From Amylostereum areolatum (taxonomy: Eukaryota; Basidiomycota; Agaricomycetes; Russulales; Stereaceae): 64,000 nucleotides of DNA. The stretch spans positions 1-64,000 of the forward strand of contig SAXG01000043.1 in NCBI GenBank assembly GCA_012932865.1, given 5' to 3'. The translations under genes and the position numbers were made by a program. The notes below the pieces were generated by a model, which searched no databases, was not told the DNA's origin, and saw only the letters and a list, made by a program, of their open reading frames with translations. Below are positions 36,701 through 48,841 of the stretch, piece after piece (position 1 is the first letter of the stretch; the number at the start of each line of letters is the position of its first letter).

Positions 36701-39700
36701 GGACACTAAGGATTTCTGGGCGGATTTGAAGAGTGGATCGAAGCTAATGGCGTTGCTCGATCCAGTTGGTATGTTAAATAGCATCCCGATTATTCATAAA
36801 CTGATATTTGCTTCCCGTTTGACAGCGCATGCCGAGGGCACGGGCGACGAGTTGTTTAGGAAGCTCATCGCGCTGAACATACGCATCATGCTCCTCTCGG
36901 ATGTTTACACTACTGTTGGATTTGCGCATGGCCGGCCGTCAGCGGGCCTTCTCCAGGCGATAGTCGGCAAGAGTGGGCCCGACGTCCTCCCGGACTTGGG
37001 CGCCCTGCACCGCGCATGCATTTGGGAAAACGTCCAGCTCAAATCAACTGCACCTCCTCCCGCAAGCGACGTTCCCGCCAATCCGTCGGAGATGCCAACC
37101 GTAGTCTCCCCGGATAGCTCTTCTGTGTCCCTTCCCGAGGAGCCGTCCACGACGAATGGCGTACAAGATGGAGCTATAACGCCAAGCGGGACACCTGCTG
37201 AAGGCGATGCCGGTGCACAAGAGAATGACCAAGACGCTGGTCCCAGGGCATTGAGGCATCTTGCGACCCAGATCCCAGGTGCTTTAACGCCCTTTTTCCA
37301 AGGTGACTTTGCTATTTCTGATGTCTCTCCCTCCACTGAGCGCCTTTCGCTTTTAAGCTATCGTGAAGCTTTTCTCGACACGCCGTCATCCTGATGACGT
37401 TCAGAAACAGAATATCAAGGACACTGGCGTTCGTCTTGCCGGTGTCTTGTTGAATCATCTTCAACCAGTGGATTTCGGTAGGTCTGCTGATGAATATCGC
37501 AGTTTCAGCCATTGATTTGTGTTGTAGATGACAGATTGGCCATAATCCAATACTACACCGGTTTGCTCGGGCTTGTCACGACCTTCATGGTGGATGGTGA
37601 GCACACACGTATGTCTTATGCAACCCCCCCTGACACATGATGAGCAGAGCGCTCCACGTCCGCCACATTGCATACCATCTTGCTGAACTCGTTTTATCGT
37701 AATGGAGGCGTGGACGCCTTGATTTTCGTCTGCCGCCGTTTCATGGCCATCGTCGAGGAGGTCAATACCATCAAGGAATCCGAGCGTTCAGAGGCGCTCA
37801 CCCACGAGATCAGCAATGCGTTCGGCGGTATCAAGGTTGCCCTTCACTTCCTTCACCCTGTGGTCTCGACGAAGCCTATCTTCGAGTCTCCACAGACCAC
37901 CCTTTTGATCAACAGGGAGAAGAAGGAGGGCGACCCGGACTATTTCGAGCCGCACAACTTCCTGGTTAAACTCCGTCTGGCCATCCTGCCTCTTATTCGT
38001 GATCTTTGGACTGCATCCTGGCTTGTATCGGCACCAAGTGGTCTAATACGATCGGTGGTTCAAGTCATCTTGGAAATAGTTGGCGGCGAAGGAGAAGAAG
38101 GGCAAACGGACATTGCCGCGGATCCAACGCCGGTCGGTGGTGGGTTGTCGTTCCGGTCTCACGTACCGGATGAGACTCGCATCCAGCAAGTGACTGAGAT
38201 GGGCTTTCCGCGATGGGCAGCGGAGCGCGCTCTCGCTCGGACGCAGAATAACGTCAACGCGGCGACGGAGCTCCTTCTCGCGAACCCCTTCCGCTTTCAC
38301 CAACCTCCTCCACCAGCTGCCGAGCCCGCAGTGCCTGTACCTGATACCACTGCGATGGATGAGGATACGCCAGCTGCAAGCGGCGACAACACACCGGCCC
38401 CTGAAGTGACGGCCGAGGCGGTAAATGATACCGTTACCCCGGATGCCGAACCAACTTCAACGGAGGATCCTGCGCCCGCAGAGGCAGAAATGGAGGCAGA
38501 GGTGGAGACGGAGGCAGGAACGAGACCAGCCGCAGACGCAGAACCACAACCCGAAGGGCCCAAAGAGCCTGTCAAGACCGCAGAACAGTGGCGAGAGGAG
38601 CTCAACGCCGCCAGGGAGCCCCTGAAAGTGGATATTGGCAGTCTTGCCTTGCGTTTGGTCGACGAGCACCCCTCTTTGATCTTCGACGTCCACAACGCGT
38701 TCATCGGCCGTGTGGACGGCTTCCAGAAAGAATCAATCAAGCTATTGATTCGTGATGTCAAGGCGTTCTCGCCTCACGCTCACGATGTCCAAGAGCAGCC
38801 ACTCGCTGTTCGATGCAGACTTCTAGCCCTTGTGTTGAACGAGGCGCCTACATCATTCTCGCCTGTCATTGCCGGGGAAGAGAAAGAATTCATGGACGTG
38901 CTTTTGGCCCTTCTCCTATCTCACCCGTTGAGTGCAGAGGGTGACCGCCCTGTCGTTCCCAAATGGCTGGCTGCATCGCTGCTCGTGTCCGAAGCATTGT
39001 TAACGATGGGAGACGACATCCGCCCGATCACGTTGCCGAAGGAGGGCGACGCCGTCGACACTCAAGAAATCTTCGTCGGTCCTCACTACCCCGAAGCTCG
39101 CATCGTCCTTTTTGATTTCTGCATGCGTCTTCTCGCTCTCCCAGGTTTGCCCAGAGACGACTTACTTTCATCACTCCGCCTTCTTGTAATCATCACCCGA
39201 GATCACTCCATGGCCCTCGAGTTCGTGAAGCGTGGCGGCGTCCAGCTTCTGTTTCAGAGTCTCAAGTCATCTACCGGGGGCGTTGGGGGAAGCCAGTCAT
39301 ACATCACTATCATCCTTCGCCATGTTATAGAGGATCCCTCCACGGTGCGCTCCATCATGCGTCAAGAAGTCCAGCGGTTCCTCTCCCACCCTCGCTCCCG
39401 AGTCGTAGATGTGCCAACGTATGTCCGCGCGAGCAACGCACTCGCTTTACGCGACTCGAAGGCCTTCCTCGAGGTCACGGACTCTCTCGCAAGACTCGAT
39501 CGGCCATTTTCTGTCCCTAACCACATCATGCTCAAGGACGATGTCGCGGCCGCCACCAAGAAAACAGACTTGGAGCCTTCTCCAGATGCCCTTCTCAACG
39601 CGCCGATGTTGGTAGATCAACCCGTTCTCGGCTCTCTCTCGTCTCCCCCGGAGTACCTTGAGAGCGTGGTCCATTTCCTCATCGGAGAGCTAATGACGAG

Positions 39701-42700
39701 TATCAAACCCCCCTCGTCCCAGGCAACGGAAAACACCGCCTCAGGTGCCGGCAGCTCTGGGATTTCAGTCCTGACGGGCGCCCAAGCGAGTTCAAGTACG
39801 GACACTCCCAAGGACGCGACTGCTCATCCGCAAGATAGCCTGGACTTCTACTATTGCGGCTTCTTAATGCAGTGCTTGACAGAGCTCCTCTTCTCTTACG
39901 ACTCGTGCAAGGTTGCCTTCCTCTCGTACTCGCCCAAAAAGAAGTCAACGAGCTTACCCAAGGAAACACCGAGCAAGCACCGGAACGTGGCTTTGCAGTT
40001 CCTGCTATCGGAGATCGTCACATTTGGCACGCTAAACTCAGAGTCCGGGCCCGACTCTCGCAAACGCATCCATCTTTGCAATTGGGCCATGTCTGTTATT
40101 GTAGCGCTCTGCGTGGACACCGCAACAACTCCGGACTCCAAGGACGTTTCGCCTGAGCTCGTCTCCGTTCGCAAGTTCGTACTGGAGGGCGTTAGTAGGG
40201 CTATCAAAGATCCGTACCCTTCCGACTCGGTCGACGCAAGATACGGTACGACTGCTCGCATTGGCGGATCTATGCCTTCGTCTGCTCACTGTGCGCTTCA
40301 ACGTTAGCTCAAACGCACGCAAGCCAGTGGAGGATGGTCCGACTCATCTAGCGAAGATCATGCTCGAGAAGAACTTCGTGGCCACGCTTACCAACGCACT
40401 GGCAGAAGTTGACCTGAACTTCCCCAACGTTCGTGGGCTCGTGGCTTCGGTCCTGAAGCCGCTCGAGTTGCTGTAAGTCCTCACGCTCCTGCACGATTCT
40501 TCTTGGTGTTATAACTCCCTTTATAGGTCCAAGATTGCCATCAAGATGAGTCGGGCATCGGACAAGACCAAAGGGCCAGAAGACGCAAAAGTCGAGGGCG
40601 AGGACGAGAATATGTCGGACGAAGATGACGAGGACGACTGAGCGCTCCAACCGTGAGGAGACTCCGGACCTTTATCGTAACTCGTCGCTTGGGATGTGAG
40701 TGGCTTATTGTTCTCCCATTGCATCTCCTGACACTGTGACGTCTTTTTAGGTTCGGCGGCGTAAGTTTTCGTGTGGTGTGGGACCCATCGCGTACTAACC
40801 ACTCTTCCCACAGGAGATGGAGGACCAGTTCGCTGATGAAGACATGGATGAAGATGAAGGAGAGGAGGACGAAGACGTCGAGATGGACTTTGGCGAAGGC
40901 ACGGGGAGCGAAGATACGTCGGAAGAGAGCGACGTCGGCGAGGACGACGAAGACGCAATGGGAGAATCAGGCGATGAGGGGGAGGGGATGGCAGGACGAA
41001 GACGAAGACGAGGACGAGGATAACCTGGTGGAGGAGGAAGAAGCGCATGCTCATACGCATGTTGAAGAAGCTGACGAGGACGACGGCGACGAAGAAGATG
41101 ACGATGACGAAGCTCTCTGGGAGGTGAATCCTCTGTTTCCATTTGCCACTTTCCCTCCCTAATATGTTTTGACAAACAAGAACATGGCGGCTTCTGGCGA
41201 GGCGATGGCGAACATGATGGGCGAAGAAGGCGACGACGACGAAGGCGAAGGTATGTTATACATGCAAAACTGTCGAGCGCTATTGACAGAAGTATCTGCT
41301 AGTTGGACTTCCGACCTTCCAAGCTGATGGAGAAGAGGACGGCGGCATGGGCTCGGACGACGAGTATGTATATTCCCAAGGGCTCTTGGTATGGTATGGG
41401 GCTAATATTCAGTCGTAGGCTCGATGCTGAACTCCGAATGCTTGATGGTCAGGAAGGCCCAGGAGATATCTTCCGCTTTACTCCTGGTATCCCTGAGGGT
41501 CTTCCGGGCTTCATGGGTACACACGCCGGAGGGAACATCGTCATCACTGGCGGGTTGCACGCGCCAAGGCTTCGTGCGGATGGTAAGCCAATACTCGTTA
41601 ACGGATCCGAATACCACTTATAATCATCGTAGGTGATGATGACATGGAAATTTTCGGACGTCCGCGGGGAGCTCAGCCAGTCGAGAACGTAACGCACCCG
41701 CTTCTCATAGAAGAGCCAGCACTCCCCGGAGGTCAGTCATCAGGGCAAGGCAGGTCAAATCGTCGAGGCGGGAGGTCGTTTTTCGGAGCTTCTGGGACAC
41801 AACAGGATATTCTTCAGGCAATCGAAGACGTCATTGGTGGTTCCGCTGTGCAGCTCTTCCAACATATCATCACTCGTCGCGGTGGTGGTAACGGTGGTAC
41901 CTGAGACTATTCGCCTTGATGTTCCGGCTGGCACACTCGTTAACCTTGACCGCGGTGGCCTGGGAAGACGAGGCGGCCCTATCTCTACATCTCTTCATAT
42001 CCAACGTCCGTCACGAACAGAGACTCGCCCAGAAGGTCGCGAATTCGACCCCTTCCTCACGGTCCAACGGTGGGGCGAGGAGTCCAAGGTCGTCAACGGC
42101 AAGTTTGCCCCCGATCGCTTCTCCAGATTAGGCAACCATGTTGTCCTGCAGCTCCTACCTGCAGCAATCAAGAAGGCTGAAGAAGACCGTCAAGCAGCAG
42201 AAGAGGCACAGCGTCAAGCTGAGGTTAAAGCTCGGGAGGAAGAAGAAACTAGGAGGAAGGAAGAAGAGGCAAAGGCCACAGAAGAAGCTGCGCGTGTAGA
42301 GAGGGAGAGGGAGGAGGCTGCCGCTGCTGCCGAAGCGGCACCCGCTGTGTCTGGAGACGTCGCTCCCGAGGGTCTTGTAGGCGATGTAGAAATGGCAGAC
42401 GCACCCGCTGCATCGCCCGGAGAGGAATTGGCAACCGCCGAATCGTCGACAATCGGTGCAGGAGAGGCCAGCACGTCCGCCCCGCCGGAACGGGTCACCG
42501 TCATGATCCATGGCAGTCCAGTTGATATCACCGACACGGGAATCGACCCAACGTTCCTTGAGGCCCTTCCTGACGACATGCGAGAGGAAGTCGTCAACCA
42601 GCATATTCGTGACCAGCGTGCGGCAAGAGTGGAGCGTCCCCCCGACTCTCAGATTAGTGCCGAGTTCCTCGACGCCCTTCCTCCGGAAATTCGGGCCGAG

Positions 42701-45700
42701 ATCATCCAACAGGAGCGAATTGAGCAGGCAAGGAGGCGGGAAGAGGAGCGTCAGGCTGCTCAAGCCGCTGCTGGTGGCGGCGCCGTTGACATTGATCCAG
42801 CGAGTTTCATCGCAAGTCTCGATCCTCAGCTGCGGCAAGAGGTTCTTATGGAGCAAGACGACGGTTTCATTCAAGCTCTTCCCTCTCACATGATTGCCGA
42901 AGCCGGAATTTATCGAGAAGGTGCCCCTAGACGGCCTCTCCCTCCGACACTCCCTCCTGCTCGTGTCCCCCCTGGACAAGCAACTCCACCTCACAAAGCA
43001 GCACCTCCTCGCGACGCTATCCAACTCTTAGACAAGACAGGTGTCGCCGTACTTGTCCGGCTTCTTTTCTTCCCTCAGATCCTCAAGAAGAGCGTGCTTT
43101 TCAAGGTCCTCGTAATCTGTGCGAGAACTCGAAGACGCGAACAGAGCTGTTCAACCTTCTGTTAAACATCTTGCAGGACGGCACCGCGGATTTGGCTGCC
43201 GTAGACCGCAGCTTTGCACAGATGACGTTCAGACATCCCAAGACGCCCACACAGACGCCCCGCGCTGCTGGGAAACAAAAAGCAGGAATAGACTATCTCA
43301 ATTCGCTCCCCGTGTCACATCTACCTGGGGAAGTTGTTCCGGACCTCATCGCGCAACGCTGTCTGGAGGCCTTGTCTTACATCGTGACCGCCAACGAACA
43401 TTCGTCTCTCTTTTTCTTGACCGAGCACGAAATTCCTATCGGCCTTCGTCGTGGCGCGTCAAAGAAGGGTAAGGGCAAAGAGAAAGCAGACATCTCATAC
43501 GCAATATCCTATCGTTCTCTTGCTCGGCCTTCTGGACCGTCAATCTCTCCTCAAGACACCATCAATTCTCGAATCCGTGGTCAGCCTTCTGGACACGGTC
43601 ACCCGCCCTTTGACTAGCCTCAAGGACGCTCAAAAGAAGAGTGACGAGGAAGTTCCAAAAGAAGCCTGCCTCGTCATCCACGACGGCCCCCTCCGGGACA
43701 GATGCACCTGTACCCTCGTCTGAAGATCCTGCTACTGCGCCTGCACCATTGGAATCCTCAGCACCAGGTGAGACTGATATTATTTGCGCGGTACGGTGGA
43801 TTGACATTTCGTTGACAGCACCATCGTCGGGGCAACCCGTCATAGCGGCACCTAAAGATACCGTGTTGACTGGCGCGAGTGTGGAAGAGAAAATACTGCT
43901 CGCGAATCCACCTCAAATCCCCCATGCCGTTCTCCGGTTCATTGTCAACATCCTGACAGTCGGAGAATGCGGGGCCAAACCCTTTCACCATAGCTTGGCT
44001 CTCATCCAACATTTGTCTTATGTTCCCGACGCTCGCGAAATCATCGCTCAAGAGCTGCGGATCAAAGCTCAAGACTTCGGCCTTAGCTTGAACCAGGATC
44101 TCGACGAGCTTGTTAACGGTTTGAACGGTGCCGATGGGGACGTTCTTGCATCTTCCGTGGCGTCCAAGTTCTCGTCTCCCTCTTCCGACCAGGCCAAGCT
44201 TCTCCGAGTTTTGAAGACCATCGATTACATGTACTCGCCAAAGCCTAATACTCCAGCTGAGGCACAGCCTACCAGCGATGTCGAGAAGATGCAAGGCATA
44301 TACGAATCGTTCCGCTTCACTCCCCTCTGGCGTCGATTGGGAGACTGCCTTTCCATCATTGAACAACGGCCGGAAATCGAGCACATTGCGACAGTCCTTT
44401 TACCTCTCATCGAGTCTCTAATGGTGGTCTGCAAGTACGTGGGTTCGACATCAACGACAAGTGCAGCTCGTGCCCTCCGTTCATCCGCGTCACCTCGATC
44501 CCCAACTACTCCCCGCGAGTCCATGGAGGATCTTTTCGTTTCATTTACCGACGCTCACCGCAAGGTTTTGAACGTCATGGTACGAAACAACCCTTCGCTC
44601 ATGAGTGGTTCCTTCTCTCTCCTGGTTCATAACCCTCGCGTTCTCGACTTCGACAACAAGCGCAATTACTTCAGCCAACAACTTCATCGTCGTCCTCACG
44701 TACGCGAGCATTACGGCACGCTACAGCTGAATGTGCGTAGGCAGCGCGTGTTTGAGGATAGCTTCCAGTACCTACAGCGGAAGACGGGCGACCAGATCAA
44801 GTATGGCAAGCTCAGCGTGCGCTTCTACGATGAAGAGGGAGTCGACGCAGGTGGTGTCACGCGGGAATGGTTCCAGATTCTCGCGCGACAAATGTTCGAT
44901 CCAAACAATGCGCTTTTCGAACCTTGTGCCGCGGACAAACTCACATATCAGCCGAACAAGGCGTCGTGGGTGAACCCCGAGCACTTGTCCTTCTTCAAGT
45001 TCGTTGGTCGTGTCATCGGGAAGGCTATCTACGACAACAGGCTTTTGGATGCCTACTTCGCGCGGAGTCTGTACCGCCAGATCCTGAACAAGCCAGTGGA
45101 TTACAGGGACGTCGAGTGGATCGATCCGGAGTATTACAAGTCTCTATGCTGGATATTGGAGAACGATCCCAGTCCGTTGGATCTGACTTTCAGCGTTGAA
45201 GGCGATGAGGTAATGTTCTACTTTGTTCCTTCGGCCCTTGGCTAACGTACAGTTTCGCAGTTTGGTGTCATGAAGATGGTTGAGTTGAAGCCGAACGGTC
45301 ACCATATACCTGTGACGTTGGAGAACAGGCGGGAGTTCGTGCAATTGTCAGCACAGTATCGTCTCTACGAGTCCATCAAGGACCAGCTGGAGAACCTCCT
45401 CGCTGGCTTCTATGAAATCATCCCCAAGGATCTCGTTTCGATCGTAAGCGACTCCCCCCTATTACAGCTATATATTGTTCTTATGTATCTCCTTAGTTCA
45501 ACGAGCAGGAACTTGAGCTTCTCATCTCTGGCACGCCCGACATCGACGTTGATGAGTGGCGTGCAGCCACGGAATACAACGGATACACGAGCTCGGATCC
45601 GGTGATCGTCTGGTGGTGGCGTGCGCTCAAGTCGTTCAACCGCGACGAGCGGGCGAAGTTGCTCAGTTTCGCGACAGGAACGTCTCGCGTGCCCCTCAAT

Positions 45701-45953
45701 GGCTTTGGCGACCTCCAGGGCGTGCAGGGCACCCAGCGGTTCTCGATTCACCGCGCATACGGCGACGCCGACCGTTTACCGCAGGCACATACATGTAAGT
45801 TTCGATAAAATGTTTTTAGGTAGCCCAGTTGCTTACACGCGCAAAACAGGTTTCAACCAGATCGACTTGCCACAATATTCATCATATGAGATGTTGCGCC
45901 AGCAGCTGTTGCTCGCGATCAACGAGGGGGCGGAAGGCTTTGGTTTCGCATAG
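33711..45953 (+). CDS. TOM1: Giant HECT E3 ubiquitin ligase Tom1/HUWE1 (seven frame breaks)
   Basis: About 3,600 codons over many exons. ATG 33711 opens [13 protein letters not shown], joined to [10 protein letters not shown]. The DUF908/DUF913 armadillo-like region spans 33.8-36.8 kb. A UBA domain ([20 protein letters not shown]) lies at about 38163-38290, and long acidic tracts at 40.8-41.2 kb. Three ubiquitin-binding motifs of LP type ([41 protein letters not shown]) lie in 42.5-42.9 kb. The HECT domain (44.6-45.95 kb) ends with the catalytic Cys in [14 protein letters not shown], its codon split by the last intron (T 45794, GT 45850-45851). Tom1 controls mRNA export, histone and excess ribosomal protein turnover. 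Between 40.2 and 43.7 kb the frame breaks at 40248, 40639, 40988, 41902, 43113/4 (a missing base), 43486 and 43661. Protein similarity continues across each break, so these look like sequence errors. Confidence 0.93.
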
Positions 45954-46435
45954 AGCTCATGCGCGTTATTGTTTACGATTTCCAGGTTTCCGATAGCAGT
46001 CACATAGTAATACATTGTATCACATATCATGTTCAATTCTCAATCCATGCATGCATTGTTCACCACGAGCGTAGCCGGTCATTTTTCAAAGCTATATCTC
46101 ACTTCACTATTTGCCGGCTCTACCTCCTTGAGCGCGTCATCTGGCTACTTCACTACAATTCGAGGCTCCCTTGTGCATATATGCGCGGACTCTTGTAAGT
46201 AGTAGGCTGTAACAGAACCAACCAGCTACCAACCTAAGGGAAGGCATGGCAGCACAACGTTCTTTCAACTTTCAAGCGTGCAAGGTTATTACAACGAGAC
46301 GGGTCGCGAGCAATACAGCAGGTGAGTAGACATATAAAAGTACAGCGTTACAGCACAAAAAGAACGAATACACTAGGGGAGCATAACAAGAAGATACGCG
46401 TGAAAGATGCGAAACAGGACCCGTCCGCTTCCCTC
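45954..46435. other. Convergent 3' flanks, Tom1 and P450
   Basis: A 482-bp interval between stops on opposite strands. No other feature was recognised. Confidence 0.5.
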
Positions 46436-48566
46436 TTAGTCGTCAGACGGAACAAACGGTGTCACCATCAAGGGACACTTTGACCCCTCCCTAAACTTGT
46501 TCGACACGTACGGTCGGGTTAAAACGCTGGAAAAACAATGGTTGTAGCGATGAAAACCCGCGAGGAGCAACAAATGAGAACGCACACATTCGCCTTGACG
46601 ATCTTTTGGTCCGACTCGGTGAATACGAAGTTGCTGATGAGTGTGTACAAGAATGCTTTGATCTCGATGAGAGAGAACTTCTGGCCGATGCAGGACTAGA
46701 CGTGAAGAATGAGAGTGAATCAGACGAGAATAGGAGTGGAGTTTTGAAGAAGCCACCCACGCGAGGACCCGCGGAAAAAGTCAGGATGTTGGAATATAAT
46801 CCGGGGAGCTCCATAACCGCCTCCGGAAGATTATTCCAACGATCAGGACTGCACACAAGCTTTCATTAGCCTTGTCCGCCCTCATATACACACAGTCAAA
46901 ATTCCTCACACAAACTGCCACGCATTCTCGCCCCAGATCTCCCTGTCGAGGTTAATGCCCTCGATCGGCACGTGTATGTACGTGCCCTTGCGAATCGTGA
47001 TGCCTTCATGTACGCGCCCAGTCCGCACCGACGAAGGGCTTGCCTGTCGGGATGTAGTCGTCCACAGTCGCCACGCGCAGGGAGGAATGCACGGGCGAGA
47101 TGAGCCGGAGTGACTCTCGCACAACGTTGTCTAGGTACGGCAACGCTGCGACAGCCGCGTACAGGTCTTGTGTATCCTCTTCGTTGAGCGCGGCAGGGCG
47201 TGGGACGGAACGCAACTCCTCGCGGAGGCGCGCTTGCATGGGTAAGTGCTTTCGCAAGGAGGAGGAGTGTCCAGGTGAGCGCGAGCGAGGTTGTATCGGA
47301 GCCGGCGAAGATGAAGGTATTGATGTTGTGCAGGATGTCGTCGTCCGAAATGCGTTGTTCTTCAGGGAGGATCGACGGCAGCATTAGACCGGACTGCAGG
47401 AGGGGGTCGGATGTCAGATAATGAGGAAGGAAGGAGGTGAAATGAAGAAGGCGCACGAAGGAGGGTGAGGAGGTCCTTGCCGCTCTCGATGCCATCCGCA
47501 ACATTGCGCTTCTTCTGCTGCACGAGCTCGGTCGCCACTTTGGTGATGATCGAACGGCCATGGTGGATGGCGCGTGTGTACGCATCAGGCTACGAGGAGG
47601 TTAGTGGGAAAAGTAAAAAGCAAGCGATCATCGCGAGGAAAACTATGCTCACGAAAATCTTGTTGATGAAGGGAAACACGATCCCAAGGAACGAGCGCGA
47701 GGTCTGTCCTTGAGCGAGGGAAGTCTCGAACATATCTCGGTACGCAACGAAAAGCTCGTTCGTCTCGTTCTGGACTGCGTTGAAGTGGTAGTCAAACCCT
47801 GCAGAAACTTCACAGTCAAAAACCATACCAAGAACGAAGGGAAGACTGAAGCTTACCTGCCAACCCAATAACATCAAACGTCGCCCTCCCCATCCAATTC
47901 GACACGTCCAGCACCATACCCTTCTTCTCGTCGCCGGCCGTTGCCATAAGCGACATCCAGCGATCCTTCGTCTCCTCTCCGATACCGAACTACGAGTGGG
48001 ATGAGCGCGCGCAGGTTCTGCACGGAGAAGGCGGGAGTGGCGACGCGACGTTGGCGTTTGTGCACAGTGTCCCTCCGCGGAAAGCATACCGAGACCGATC
48101 AAGCGGGTAATGATATCGCGGGACATCTTAGGGTTTTTCATAGATGGTGGTGTTCTTGAGGATGTGCAGGAGAGTGACAGGGTCGAGGGGTAGGAGGCGT
48201 TGGTCCCACTAGATACGACAGCATCAGCATGAAAACATATTGATAAAAGAAAGGAGACGCACGGGGTGGAGGCCCTTGTACGCGCACGTTCCGACCATAT
48301 CTCTTCACACACAGTTCGTGCGCCAAAGGGAGATTGACCGGGACTGTTGTACGGTAAGTATCAAGCCATTGTAGGATCAAACGACGCACTCACTGGAGGA
48401 TGAAATGGAGGTGTCCTCCGAGAAGACGCGCTCCTGGCGGGCTTTTGAGCTCTTTCAAGGAGTCCGTTCGAGTCCACCTGTAGATCGCATACAGGCCGAG
48501 GGCGAGGAAGAGATACCAGACAGAGCTGGGCAGACGTGCCAACGCTCTCAAGACGAAGTCGGACAT
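46436..48566 (-). CDS. Cytochrome P450 monooxygenase, membrane-anchored (six frame breaks)
   Basis: ATG 48566 opens MSDFVLRALARLPSSVWYLF, an N-terminal ER anchor, then a Pro-rich hinge (LKSPPGARLLGG). Landmarks are the C-helix region (HKRQRRVATPAFSVQNLRAL), the I-helix AGSDTTSLALTW with the oxygen-activating acid and Thr, ExxR in VRESLRLISPVHSSLR, and the haem-binding loop FSAGPRSCIGQKFSLIEIK with the thiolate Cys just after an intron. C-terminus is VTPFVPSDD. The family is not assigned; in wood-rot fungi such enzymes oxidise lignin-derived aromatics, lipids or terpenoids. One extra base breaks the frame at 47029, 47249, 47370, 47990, 48066 and 48130, yet each flank still reads as P450. Either the copy is recently dead or, more likely, the sequence has insertion errors. 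Confidence 0.85.
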
Positions 48567-48841
48567 GGGTGAAAGAGAGGAAGCGGGGGCAGATCTGACT
48601 GAGACCACGGCATAAAATCCGGGACTAAAAGGATGAAAGGCGGCGGTCTCGGCGAGTTCTGGGGCAGCATGGCTTCGGCGAGTCGTCACTTCTAGCTTGA
48701 ACGCACAAACAATAAACGGGCGCTTGTCTTCCACAATACCCTCCGAGACATCATTGCATATTCACATCACGTGGCCAGTCGCGTCGCTCATCCGATTCCT
48801 AATCTATCCTGTAGAATTGCATGTTGGTAGGCTGTAGCACA

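Noticed and set aside
40521..43024. Long minus-strand frames opposite Tom1 (40521-41060, 42155-43024)
   Set aside because: They mirror acidic and Ala/Glu-rich Tom1 exons and contain low-complexity Ser/Arg/Leu, with no motif of their own.
40248..43661. Explaining the Tom1 frame breaks by tiny introns
   Set aside because: Conserved protein resumes within a codon or two of each break, leaving no room for an intron.
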